Below, one piece after another: positions 1 to 8,047 of a stretch of 64,000 nt of DNA. Under the pieces are notes generated by a model that was not told the origin of the DNA, ran no database searches, and saw only the letters and a program-made list of their open reading frames with translations. Position 1 is the first letter of the stretch, and each line of letters starts with the position of its first letter. Source of the stretch: Nocardioides baekrokdamisoli (GTDB lineage Bacteria; Actinomycetota; Actinomycetes; Propionibacteriales; Nocardioidaceae); assembly GCF_003945325.1 (NCBI RefSeq), contig NZ_AP019307.1:1550001-1614000 (forward strand). Direction: 5' to 3'. The translations under genes and the position numbers were made by a program.

Positions 1-66
1 GAGTTTCCGCTTCGGTCGGACGACCTTTGTTGATGCCACCCCTTGACCTTATCTGTGACTGGGGTC

Positions 67-82
67 ATAGTGGATCCACTAT
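67..82. promoter_or_regulatory. 16-bp perfect palindrome, probable operator
   Basis: ATAGTGGATCCACTAT reads the same on both strands and lies about 57 bases before the chosen start of the APC permease gene. A TTGACC hexamer at about 43-48 could be a -35 element, with the palindrome overlapping the -10/start region, which suits a repressor site. The GTGG/CCAC arms around a short centre resemble operators of FadR/FCD-type GntR regulators; that regulator assignment is inference, and no such regulator gene is in the window. Confidence 0.45.
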
Positions 83-139
83 TTGTATGTTGTTCAAATC
101 ACATGGGTGACCAAGCCCGCACCAAGACATCGAGGTGAT

Positions 140-1711
140 ATGTCCACGACCACGACCCTGACGCCCGCATCGAGCAGGGAAAAGGGCCTCAAGCGGGGCG
201 CGGTGGGGCTCGTCGGGAGCGTCGTCGTCGGCATCGCGTCGACGGCACCGGCGTACTCACTGGCAGCCACCCTCGGCCTCGTCGTTGTCAGCGGCGCCGG
301 CCTCAAAGCGCCGGCGATCATGCTGCTGGCCTTCATCCCGATGTACTTCATCGCCGTGGCCTACAAGGAGCTCAACGAGGCGGAGCCCGACTGCGGCACC
401 ACCTTCACCTGGGCCAGCCGCGCGTTCGGTCCGATCGTCGGGTTCATGGGCGGCTGGGGGATCGTCATCTCCGACATCATCGTGATGGCCAACCTCGCTC
501 AGATCGCTGGCAAGTACTCCTTCACACTCGCCAACGAGTCAGGGATCCACAACACCCTCGACCAGAGCACCCTGTGGTCGACGATCGCCGGCGTCATCTG
601 GATCGCCGTCATGACCTACATCTGCTTCCGTGGTATTGAGGTCTCGGCCCGACTCCAGTACGCCCTCCTCGGGATCGAGATCGTGACTCTCTCGGTCTTC
701 GCCGCCGTAGCGCTGATCAAGGTCTATGCACACCACGCCACCGCCAGTTCGCTGCATCCGTCACTCAGCTGGTTGTGGCCCGGCGGACTCGGCATGTCCG
801 CGATCGCCTCCACGGTCCTGCTCGCCGTCTTCATCTACTGGGGTTGGGACACTGCTGTCTCCATCAACGAGGAGTCCGACGACCCCGGCCGTACGCCGGG
901 CCGCGCCGCGGTCATCTCCACCGTCATGCTGCTCCTCATCTACGTCCTGGTCACCGTGGCCGCGATCGCGTACGCGGGCGTCGGCACCGACGGCATCGGC
1001 CTCGGCAACGGCAACAACGGCAGCGACGTCTTCAGCGCGATCGGTCCGTCGCTCTACGGCCACAGCGCCCTGGGTCACATCGGTCTGGCGCTGCTGGCGA
1101 TCACGATCCTGACCTCGTCCGCAGCCTCCACCCAGACCACGATCCTGCCAACGGCTCGCACCGCCCTCTCGATGGCCTCGCACCGCGCGATCCCGACGAA
1201 GTTCGCCACGATCCACAAGCGGTTCCTGACCCCGACATGGGCAACGATCGGCATGGGTGTCGTTTCGATCGTCTTCTACGTCGCGATGACCCTGATCAGC
1301 CAGAACCTGCTGAACGCGATCATCGGCGCGATCGGCCTGCAGATCGCGTTCTACTACGGCCTCACCGGCATCGCATGCTTCTGGTTCTACCGCAAGCAGG
1401 TGCTCACCGGACTCACCCTCTTCACACGGGTGCTGTTCCCGCTGCTCGGCGCCATCTTCCTCTTCGTGATGTTCTTCTACGCAGCCCACACCTACCTGGC
1501 GGTCGACTACCTCGCCGACGACGCCGGCAACAACGTGACCATCTGGGGCTACGGCGCCGTCGGCGTCGTCGGCATCGTGTCGCTGCTGTTCGGCTTCGTC
1601 CTGATGGCCCTGCAGTGGGCATTCTCGCCGGACTACTTCCGCGGCAAGACCCTGCCTCGCAGGAGCGCTGAGGAGCTGAGCGCCGAGGACCTCGCAGCCG
1701 ATATCGCATGA
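140..1711 (+). CDS. APC family amino acid/polyamine permease
   Basis: This is an integral membrane transporter of the amino acid-polyamine-organocation superfamily, expected to import an amino acid or amine. The chosen product is 523 residues with about twelve hydrophobic segments. The first holds the family motif GIASTAPAYS at residues 31-40, the substrate-backbone binding region of APC carriers. The start at 140 is preferred over 83 because GAGGTGAT sits directly upstream and residues before it are not transporter-like. Its stop overlaps the ATG of the following FAD oxidase by four bases (ATGA), so the two are translationally coupled. The pairing suggests uptake followed by oxidation of the same amine or amino acid. 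Substrate is unknown. Confidence 0.85.
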   Translation: MSTTTTLTPASSREKGLKRGAVGLVGSVVVGIASTAPAYSLAATLGLVVVSGAGLKAPAIMLLAFIPMYFIAVAYKELNEAEPDCGTTFTWASRAFGPIVGFMGGWGIVISDIIVMANLAQIAGKYSFTLANESGIHNTLDQSTLWSTIAGVIWIAVMTYICFRGIEVSARLQYALLGIEIVTLSVFAAVALIKVYAHHATASSLHPSLSWLWPGGLGMSAIASTVLLAVFIYWGWDTAVSINEESDDPGRTPGRAAVISTVMLLLIYVLVTVAAIAYAGVGTDGIGLGNGNNGSDVFSAIGPSLYGHSALGHIGLALLAITILTSSAASTQTTILPTARTALSMASHRAIPTKFATIHKRFLTPTWATIGMGVVSIVFYVAMTLISQNLLNAIIGAIGLQIAFYYGLTGIACFWFYRKQVLTGLTLFTRVLFPLLGAIFLFVMFFYAAHTYLAVDYLADDAGNNVTIWGYGAVGVVGIVSLLFGFVLMALQWAFSPDYFRGKTLPRRSAEELSAEDLAADIA

Positions 1712-3084
1712 CCCATCCGGCGCTGGTGGGCGCACGTCGGGAGCCGTACTGGCTCGACACCGACCTGCGCCCGCCGGCCCGCTCACACCTGCGAGGCACG
1801 GAGCGGTGTGACCTCGCGATCATCGGTGGCGGCTTCACCGGCCTGTGGACTGCGGTCCTGGCGAAGGAGGCCGACCCCGATCGCGACATCGTCCTGATCG
1901 ATGCCGAGCGGGTCGCGGGCGCCGCCACGGGCCGCAACGGAGGCTTCTGCGATGCCAGCCTCACTCATGGTGAGGCGAACGGCCGCGCCAGGTGGCCCGA
2001 TGAATTCGAGACTCTGCAGCGATTGGGGCTGGAGAATCTCGACGCCATCGAGGACACGATCCGGCGGTACGGGATCGACTGCGGCTTCGAGCGGACCGGA
2101 GAGATCGACATCGCCACCCAGCCGCACCAGATCGACGAACTCCGCGAAGAGGTCCCCGGCAGCGACGCGATCTTCCTCGATGCGGCCGGGCTCCGGGCCA
2201 AGGTGGAGTCCCCGACGTACCTTGCCGGCTCGTGGCGTCCGGACTCGGTGGCGATCCTCGACCCCGCAGCACTCGCCTGGGGTCTGGCACGGGTCGCCGA
2301 GGCGCTCGGCGTACGCATCTACGAAGACACTCCTGCGCTGAGGCTGCGATCCCGGGGGCATGGAGTCGACGTACGTACGCCCGAGGGTGTCGTCGTCACG
2401 CGCCGGGTGGCCATGGCCACCAACGCCCACCGACCCCTGCTGCAGCGGCTCCGCTGGCACATCGCACCGGTCTACGACTACGCGCTCATGACCGAGCCGC
2501 TCAGCGACCAGCAGCTGGCAACGATCGGCTGGGAGGGGCGCGAAGGGCTGGCCGATGTCGGCAACTTCTTCCACTACTACCGGCTCACCACGGACAACCG
2601 GATCCTGTGGGGCGGCTACGACGCGATCTATCACTTCGGACGGCGGATCAGCCCGGCGTACGACCATCGCGCTGCCACGTACGACGTGCTCGCCGAGCAC
2701 TTCTTCGAGACCTACCCGACGCTGACCGGCCTGCGATTCTCTCATGCCTGGGGCGGTGCGATCGACGCGTCGACCCGCTTCTGTGCCTTCTTCGGCCTCG
2801 CCAGACGCGGCCGGGTGGCGTACGCGCTCGGCTACACCGGGCTGGGCGTGGGCGCCAGCCGTTTCGGAGCCGCGGTGATGCTGGACCTCCTGGACGGGCG
2901 CGAGACCGAGCGCACCGCACTACGCATGGTCCGGCGACGCCCCGGCCCGTTCCCGCCGGAGCCGATCGCGGCGCTCGGGATCTGGATGACCCAGTGGTCG
3001 CTGGGTCGCGCCGACCGCAACGGCGGACGGCGCAACCTCTGGCTACGACTGCTCGACGCGCTCGGGCTCGGCTTCGAGTCCTGA
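1708..3084 (+). CDS. FAD-dependent oxidoreductase, DAO family (gamma-glutamylputrescine oxidase-like)
   Basis: A 458-residue flavoprotein of the D-amino-acid oxidase/glycine oxidase fold. The N-terminal dinucleotide-binding motif GGGFTG is at residues 40-45, and the ATGRNGGF segment typical of DadA/PuuB-like oxidases is at 73-80. A C-terminal FAD-contacting GYTGLGVG segment lies near residue 375. Members oxidatively deaminate amines or amino acids, releasing an aldehyde or keto acid, ammonia and peroxide. The gene overlaps the upstream permease by ATGA and lacks its own clear ribosome-binding site, so it is probably expressed by coupling. The true substrate (putrescine derivative, sarcosine-like or amino acid) cannot be fixed from sequence. 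Confidence 0.8.
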   Translation: MTHPALVGARREPYWLDTDLRPPARSHLRGTERCDLAIIGGGFTGLWTAVLAKEADPDRDIVLIDAERVAGAATGRNGGFCDASLTHGEANGRARWPDEFETLQRLGLENLDAIEDTIRRYGIDCGFERTGEIDIATQPHQIDELREEVPGSDAIFLDAAGLRAKVESPTYLAGSWRPDSVAILDPAALAWGLARVAEALGVRIYEDTPALRLRSRGHGVDVRTPEGVVVTRRVAMATNAHRPLLQRLRWHIAPVYDYALMTEPLSDQQLATIGWEGREGLADVGNFFHYYRLTTDNRILWGGYDAIYHFGRRISPAYDHRAATYDVLAEHFFETYPTLTGLRFSHAWGGAIDASTRFCAFFGLARRGRVAYALGYTGLGVGASRFGAAVMLDLLDGRETERTALRMVRRRPGPFPPEPIAALGIWMTQWSLGRADRNGGRRNLWLRLLDALGLGFES

Positions 3085-3104
3085 CGCAACGGCCGCTGAG
3101 GCGG

Positions 3105-4673
3105 CTAGGACGCCGTCCGATAGGCCGAGACGCTCGACGGCTGGCAGGTCGTGCTCCCGTGGTAGAACGCCTTGACCGCAACCGATCCCCGAGCCGTGGG
3201 CTTCACGTACACGCTGTAGACGCCCTTCATGCTCGGCGTGAGCGTGACTGTCCGCGAGATGTTGATGCCGGGGCCGGTGATCTGGATGGTGAGCTGCCCG
3301 GTGACCATCGACATCGGGTGCGCTGCGAACGTGATCCGGTTCGACGCACCAACCTTGAGCGGGTCCGAGCCGTAGGTCAGACCGACATAGGTGCGTGCAC
3401 GCGCCGGCGGGCAGTTCTGCGGTGCCGGGACGCCGGCGAACCGGGAGGCCAGCCAGGTCTGCGCAGCAGCCATGAACGCCAGACCGACCTCGGTGTGGGC
3501 ACCGGGAGCCTCCTGGAACTGCACCGGCAGACCCGCCTCGCAGTACTGCTGCTGCAGCCACCGCTGGTCGCTGAGGATCATCACATCGTCACCAGTGCCG
3601 TCGTGGTTGCCCGCCATCATGAAGAACGGCGTCTTCGGGTTGCCGGGCGCGGTGCTCATCACCAGTTTGGCGGCGGTGTCACGGAGGAGCGGGACGCTGA
3701 AGGGGTCCGCGTACTGCGGCTTCATCAACTGGCTCGCCCGCAGACCCGGCCAGGCGCCCGAGAAGTCCCCGATGCACTGATCGGCGACGATGCCGGTCAG
3801 CTTCAAACCGTAGGCGGACAGGTAGGGGGTGAGGTCGATGTGGAACGAGCGCGCGATGCCGACGAGCGCGGCCGGCATGACGTCCGACCAGGCCGGCGTA
3901 CCGTCTACGTACTTCAGGTTGTGCTGCAGGTTGACGGGGATGCCGCCGATGGCGGTGCCGATCAGGTTGAGCGAGGGCGCGTACGCCGGCGCCAACTCGG
4001 CCGCCCAGTCGCTGCCGATCGAGCCGCCGGAGTAGCCCATCAGAGCGATTGGCGTGGACGCCGCGAGCTTGAGGTAGGACTCGGTCGCCTTGAGGGAGTC
4101 GAGGGTCGACTGACCGGACTCGGTGCCGGCCACCCAGTCATTGGTGATGTCCTCGAAGTCCGGCACGTTGACGACGTACCCGGTCGCCCACAGCTCCTGG
4201 ACGACACCCTGCTCGACCGACGACAACTGCCGGTTCGCCGCGCCCGGGTCGCCGCCCTGGAGGGTGTACGACGGGTCGCACTTCTTGCCCAGTGAGTCGT
4301 AGAAGCTCTGGTAGCTCACCACCCGGGCGTTCGCCGTCCCGGTCAGCGGGACCAGCACGGTCGTCACGCTGTACGTCGGCTTCCCGGTCGCGTCGGTGGT
4401 CTTGTAGAGCAGCTGGGTCGCGGGCACCGTCGTCGGGATCGCCGGGATCCCGGCACCGCCCGAGCTCGCCGGCCCGAGCGAGAGGGTGACCTGCCGCGTA
4501 CGCAGGATCGCGCCGTTCGCCTTCGACGCCAGCGAGGCGGTCGGGTAGGAGTAGAACGGGTCGCTGTCAGGGGAGACCACGGAAGCCGCCTGGGCGGCGG
4601 TCTGGGGAAGGCCCGCCAGGGTGAGCGCCGCGAGGGCAACAGCGAGAAGCAGACGAAGACAGGTGCGGCGCAT
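3105..4673 (-). CDS. secreted lipase, LIP family alpha/beta hydrolase
   Basis: A 522-residue exported hydrolase. A signal peptide covers about residues 1-30 (Arg-rich start, hydrophobic core, AQAA cleavage region). The nucleophile elbow GYSGG is at residues 213-217 with Ser215. Candidate acid residues are in GNHDGTGDD (355-363), and the catalytic His is H393 in PGAHTEVG. This order and spacing match secretory lipases of the Candida LipA type, which also occur in actinobacteria. Residues about 425-522 form an extra beta-rich, Ig-like tail with no catalytic residues, perhaps for wall or substrate binding. The gene converges on the FAD oxidase and stands alone. Confidence 0.85.
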   Translation of the reverse strand: MRRTCLRLLLAVALAALTLAGLPQTAAQAASVVSPDSDPFYSYPTASLASKANGAILRTRQVTLSLGPASSGGAGIPAIPTTVPATQLLYKTTDATGKPTYSVTTVLVPLTGTANARVVSYQSFYDSLGKKCDPSYTLQGGDPGAANRQLSSVEQGVVQELWATGYVVNVPDFEDITNDWVAGTESGQSTLDSLKATESYLKLAASTPIALMGYSGGSIGSDWAAELAPAYAPSLNLIGTAIGGIPVNLQHNLKYVDGTPAWSDVMPAALVGIARSFHIDLTPYLSAYGLKLTGIVADQCIGDFSGAWPGLRASQLMKPQYADPFSVPLLRDTAAKLVMSTAPGNPKTPFFMMAGNHDGTGDDVMILSDQRWLQQQYCEAGLPVQFQEAPGAHTEVGLAFMAAAQTWLASRFAGVPAPQNCPPARARTYVGLTYGSDPLKVGASNRITFAAHPMSMVTGQLTIQITGPGINISRTVTLTPSMKGVYSVYVKPTARGSVAVKAFYHGSTTCQPSSVSAYRTAS

Positions 4674-4711
4674 ACAAGTAGAACGAGTTACACCTCAGAA
4701 CGTGACGGCGA

Positions 4712-5086
4712 TCACCGCCGCGTGATCGCCACCAATTGCCGCAGGCAGTGGTCGCGCAGCGGCTCCGGGAAGTCCTCGGCCAGCCGGTTGAACACCACCC
4801 TCCCCTGCTTCCGCGTGACGACGAGCCCCGCGCTGCGCAGCAGTTTCAGCGCGTACGAGACGGAGTCCTCGCTCACCTCCAACGCGATCGCGAGGTCGCC
4901 GACGCAGAGCTCCTCGCTGACGTCGAGGGCATAGATCAGTCGCAGCCGGACCGGGTCGGCCATCATCGACAGGAGGCTGGTCAGCCGGCCCGCGTCCTCC
5001 GCCGACGGCACCCTGGCCTTCGCGTGTGCGACCCGCTCGGCATCGATCGGGTGCGGGTGCTGCGCCTTGTCAGACATGGTGGCCAT
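4712..5086 (-). CDS. ArsR/SmtB family metal-responsive regulator
   Basis: A 124-residue winged-helix repressor. The helix-turn-helix is around residues 60-85, preceded by ELCVGDLA, the alpha-3 segment that in CadC/ArsR-type sensors carries metal-binding cysteine (here one Cys followed by Asp). The start at 5086 is chosen because GAGGGA lies five bases upstream; a second ATG at 5077 is possible. The gene starts 17 bases inside the end of the metal permease gene, so the two are one transcript with the regulator last. It probably represses that operon through the palindrome at 6398-6409. The inducing metal or metalloid is not evident. Confidence 0.8.
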   Translation of the reverse strand: MATMSDKAQHPHPIDAERVAHAKARVPSAEDAGRLTSLLSMMADPVRLRLIYALDVSEELCVGDLAIALEVSEDSVSYALKLLRSAGLVVTRKQGRVVFNRLAEDFPEPLRDHCLRQLVAITRR

Positions 5087-6374
5087 GGTCTTCCCTCTCG
5101 GTCGGCGGCCGCAGACCGATCTGCAGCAGTGGCTGTTCCGGGACCACGGCGGCCGGCGCCATCGGTGCCGGGCCCTGGCCCTTGTCCCACCGATCCGCAC
5201 ACCGGTCTGCGCAGAAGTACACGGCCCCGTCCGGGCCCTGGCGTACGGCTGGGGCATGGGCGATCTCGACCTGCATGCCGCAGATCGGGTCGATGGCGTA
5301 CCCACTGGACTCCTGCCGCGTCCGCGCGAGGACGACCACCACGATGAGCAGGATGACGGCGACGATGTTCAAGTACGTGGTGTGGTCCCAGGCCAACTCC
5401 ATCGAGGCGAAGCCGGCCCGACGCCCGGGCACAATCCCCCACCAGCTGAAGAGGACCTCGACGACCAGACCGGCGACGGACATGATCGCCCACAGCGCAG
5501 CGGCCAGCCGGAGCGTGATCGCGGTGCCGTAGTACTTCCGGTAGATCACCAGAAGCGGCAGCGTGATCAGGTCGGCGAAGACGAAGGCAATCACACCGCC
5601 GAAGCCGATCCCGCCCGTCCACAGCGCCGCTGCGAGCGGCACGTTGCCGACCGAGCAGACGAAGCTGATGATCGCCAGGAACGGGCCGACGATCGCGTTC
5701 TCGACAGCCGTCACCCAGCCGTGCCCCGTCAGGAAGAGCGCCTGCCACACACTGGTCGGGACGGCGGCCGCCAGGATCCCGGCCACCACGAACCCGATCA
5801 CGAGCTCCTTCCGGAGCATCGTCAGATCGGCGATCGTGTACGACGCGGCGTCCCGGAGGTTGCCGCGCGCCTCCGCAGCTCCGTGATCGTGGGCGCCGTG
5901 CGCGTGATCTCCGTGCGCCTGCCCGCCGTTGAGCCGCGTACGCGCCTGATCGATCAGCCGTGCCGGGATCACTCGCGGCAGCACGTACGCCATCAGCACC
6001 ACCATGACGACCCCACCGACGAACTCGGCGAGCGCGAACTGCCAGCCGAGAAGGAGCCAGAGCACCAACCCCAGTTCCACGACCAGGTTGGTCGAGGCCA
6101 GCATGAAGACCATCGCGGCGGTGAAGTCCGCCCCGCGGCTGAAGAGTGTCTTGGCGAGGGCCGCCGCTGCGTACGAACACGACGAGGACACCACCCCGAA
6201 GAAGGTCGACCGCCCGATCGCGGCCGGGCCGTGATCCCCGAGCACCGCCTGCATCTTCGAGCGGCTGACGTACGCCTGGACCAGGCCGGACAGGACGAAG
6301 CCCAGCACCAATGCCCACAACGTCTGCCAGAACATGAAGAACGCCTGGTGCGCTGCTTCAGCCATCGTGTGCAT
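5070..6374 (-). CDS. ArsP/DUF318-type permease with C-terminal YHS-like metal domain
   Basis: A 434-residue membrane protein of the UPF0718 (ArsP-like) permease family, with about eight membrane segments. A histidine-rich loop lies about residues 150-165 (HGDHAHGAHDHG). The segment CSYAAAALAK near residue 65 includes the conserved cysteine region of this family. The C-terminus adds a YHS-type domain (DPICGMQV, then FCADRC) and ends in HGHH, all candidate metal ligands. The start at 6374 has AGGGAG six bases upstream. The family exports organoarsenicals or other metal species; the extra His and Cys clusters here argue for a soft or divalent metal. It is co-transcribed with an ArsR regulator. 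Confidence 0.8.
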   Translation of the reverse strand: MHTMAEAAHQAFFMFWQTLWALVLGFVLSGLVQAYVSRSKMQAVLGDHGPAAIGRSTFFGVVSSSCSYAAAALAKTLFSRGADFTAAMVFMLASTNLVVELGLVLWLLLGWQFALAEFVGGVVMVVLMAYVLPRVIPARLIDQARTRLNGGQAHGDHAHGAHDHGAAEARGNLRDAASYTIADLTMLRKELVIGFVVAGILAAAVPTSVWQALFLTGHGWVTAVENAIVGPFLAIISFVCSVGNVPLAAALWTGGIGFGGVIAFVFADLITLPLLVIYRKYYGTAITLRLAAALWAIMSVAGLVVEVLFSWWGIVPGRRAGFASMELAWDHTTYLNIVAVILLIVVVVLARTRQESSGYAIDPICGMQVEIAHAPAVRQGPDGAVYFCADRCADRWDKGQGPAPMAPAAVVPEQPLLQIGLRPPTEREDHGHHV

Positions 6375-6394
6375 GGTCATCTCCCTAACATCCA

Positions 6395-6459
6395 AACATC
6401 CGTACGGATATAGCAACAATGACATGCGCCGAATTCATCCGCAAGATGGTACGGATGTT
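6395..6459. promoter_or_regulatory. operator region of the metal permease operon
   Basis: ATCCGTACGGAT at 6398-6409 is a perfect 12-bp palindrome about 24 bases upstream of the permease start. The 11-mer AACATCCGTAC at 6395-6405 recurs in inverted orientation at 6449-6459. This arrangement of a palindrome plus an outlying half-site is what would be expected for a dimeric ArsR repressor. Binding by the ArsR product of this operon is inference. Confidence 0.5.
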
Positions 6460-6535
6460 GTGTGCGTGTGGACACTGTCGAACCCCTGCTGGATGCTCCT
6501 GGCGTGCCTGACAGCACAGGAGGATATGGAGCACC

Positions 6536-6559
6536 AACTCACTCACATGTGAGTGAGTT
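6536..6559. repeat. 24-bp perfect palindrome of unknown role
   Basis: The sequence from 6536 to 6559 is perfectly self-complementary (core CTCACTCACATGTGAGTGAG). It sits in the roughly 290-base gap between the DUF3073 gene and the metal permease gene, about 160 bases upstream of the permease start. It has no T-rich tail, and its arms are less GC-rich than terminators elsewhere in the window. An operator for a TetR-like or metal regulator, or a bidirectional hairpin, are both possible. The rest of this gap holds no convincing gene. Confidence 0.6.
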
Positions 6560-6667
6560 CACGGGAAGGCCTACAGGATGTCGAGGACGAATCCTGACCG
6601 GGTCACGCTGACGCGCGGCTGGGCGGCCGCCGAACGAGCAGTGGCGCGCGTCACGCGCCGAGTTGGC

Positions 6668-6853
6668 TCAAGATCGGTAGTCGGCCCATTTGTCGTCGAC
6701 ACCAGTTTCGTCGAGGTCGTCATCGACCTCGGACGACGCACCCTCGCTGCCGTGAAGCTCACGGGCGAGCGCACCGAAATCGGTGTCGAGCGTCTGGTAC
6801 TTGAGGTCGCGAGCGACCTTCGTCTGCTTGGCTTTCTGACGGCCGCGACCCAT
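6668..6853 (-). CDS. DUF3073 family small protein
   Basis: A 61-residue actinobacterial protein with a basic N-terminus (MGRGRQKAKQTKVAR) and an acidic C-terminus (DDDLDETGVDDKWADY). This charge-split pattern is characteristic of DUF3073, which has no established function. In many actinobacteria it lies beside purM, as here. The start at 6853 is taken at MGRGRQK because this is where family members begin; an in-frame extension would add 11 residues with no family resemblance. Confidence 0.85.
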   Translation of the reverse strand: MGRGRQKAKQTKVARDLKYQTLDTDFGALARELHGSEGASSEVDDDLDETGVDDKWADYRS

Positions 6854-6981
6854 GGCAGCACTCTCCCGCGCCTGGCCGGGATGCAATCCCGGACTTACTC
6901 AAAAGGTTTTCGTGGTACCCAAACTACCGGCTCGAGCAAGCATCCCGCACACGGGTCTCGCTTGTCGGCGTCAGCGGACTG

Positions 6982-8037
6982 TCAGACCCAGCCCTGATAG
7001 GTGCCAGAGAGGTTCACGACACCGCCCGGCGTGTCGGTCACGCGACCCGCGACCCAGGCCGAGATGCCGTACCGACCCAGCGCAGCGATCGCCGCGTCGA
7101 CATCGTCGCCCGGCAGCAGCGCGACCATGCCGACGCCGCAATTGAGGGTCATCTCGAGGTCCGCGAGCGCGACGTCGCCGGTCTTGCGGACGAGGTCGAA
7201 GATCGGCTGCGGAGCCCACGTCGAGCGATCGATCTCGACACCGACCGTCTTCGGGAGGACGCGCTCCAGGTTGGCTGCCAGGCCCCCGCCGGTGACGTGC
7301 GACAGGGCATGGATGCCGGTCGTACGCGCCAATTCCAGCGACGGCTTGGTGTAGAGGCGGGTCGGGACGAGCAACTCCTCGCCGAGCGTGTGACCGAGCT
7401 CGTCGATGTGCCTGTCGAGCGGTATGCCCGCGTTGTTGAGCAGCACGTGCCTGACCAACGAGTACCCGTTGGAGTGCAGGCCGCTGGCGGCCATCGCGAG
7501 GACAACGTCTCCGGCACGGACCTTGTCCGGGCCCAACATCGCATCGGCCTCGACGACGCCGGTAGTGGCGCCAGCGACGTCGTACTCACCGGCCTTGAGC
7601 AGCCCCGGATGCTCGGCGATCTCGCCGCCGACCAGGGCCACACCGGCCTCGGCGCAGGCGTTGGCGATGCCGGTGACGATCGAGGTGATGACCTCGGGCA
7701 CGACCTTGCCGGTCGCAATGTAGTCAGTCATGAAGAGCGGCTCGGCGCCACAGACGACGAGGTCATCGACCACCATGCCGACCAGATCGAATCCGATCGT
7801 GTCGTGGATGTCCATCGCCTGCGCGATCGCGACCTTCGTGCCGACACCATCGGTCGAGGTCGCCAGAACCGGCTTGTCGAAACGCTTGAGGGCGCTCGCG
7901 TCGAACAGACCGGCGAAACCGCCCAACCCCCCAATGACCTCCGGCCGCTTCGTCTTCGCCACGGCGCCCTTGAACATCTCGATCGCCGCATCGGCGGCGT
8001 GGATGTCGACACCGGCAGCGGCGTACGCGTTGGTCAT
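6982..8037 (-). CDS. purM: phosphoribosylformylglycinamidine cyclo-ligase (AIR synthetase)
   Basis: Catalyses ATP-dependent closure of FGAM to aminoimidazole ribotide, step five of purine synthesis, in the cytosol. The 351-residue product has the N-terminal TNAYAAAGVDI start typical of PurM, the ATP-site segment with STDGVGTK, and the GGEIAEHPG and SHVTGGG motifs of the AIR synthase superfamily. The ATG at 8037 is preferred to the preceding TTG because GGAG is five bases upstream. It follows purF by ten bases on the same strand, so purF-purM form an operon, with DUF3073 downstream. Confidence 0.97.
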   Translation of the reverse strand: MTNAYAAAGVDIHAADAAIEMFKGAVAKTKRPEVIGGLGGFAGLFDASALKRFDKPVLATSTDGVGTKVAIAQAMDIHDTIGFDLVGMVVDDLVVCGAEPLFMTDYIATGKVVPEVITSIVTGIANACAEAGVALVGGEIAEHPGLLKAGEYDVAGATTGVVEADAMLGPDKVRAGDVVLAMAASGLHSNGYSLVRHVLLNNAGIPLDRHIDELGHTLGEELLVPTRLYTKPSLELARTTGIHALSHVTGGGLAANLERVLPKTVGVEIDRSTWAPQPIFDLVRKTGDVALADLEMTLNCGVGMVALLPGDDVDAAIAALGRYGISAWVAGRVTDTPGGVVNLSGTYQGWV

Positions 8038-8047
8038 CAAGGCTCCG

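Noticed and set aside
2232..4295. A 687-codon plus-strand frame spanning the FAD oxidase end and the lipase gene
   Set aside because: It overlaps two genes with clear catalytic motifs and reads as Arg/Ala-rich noise.
6578..6997. A 139-codon plus-strand frame over the DUF3073 gene
   Set aside because: The minus-strand DUF3073 product is a recognised family with the right start and length; this frame is its antisense.
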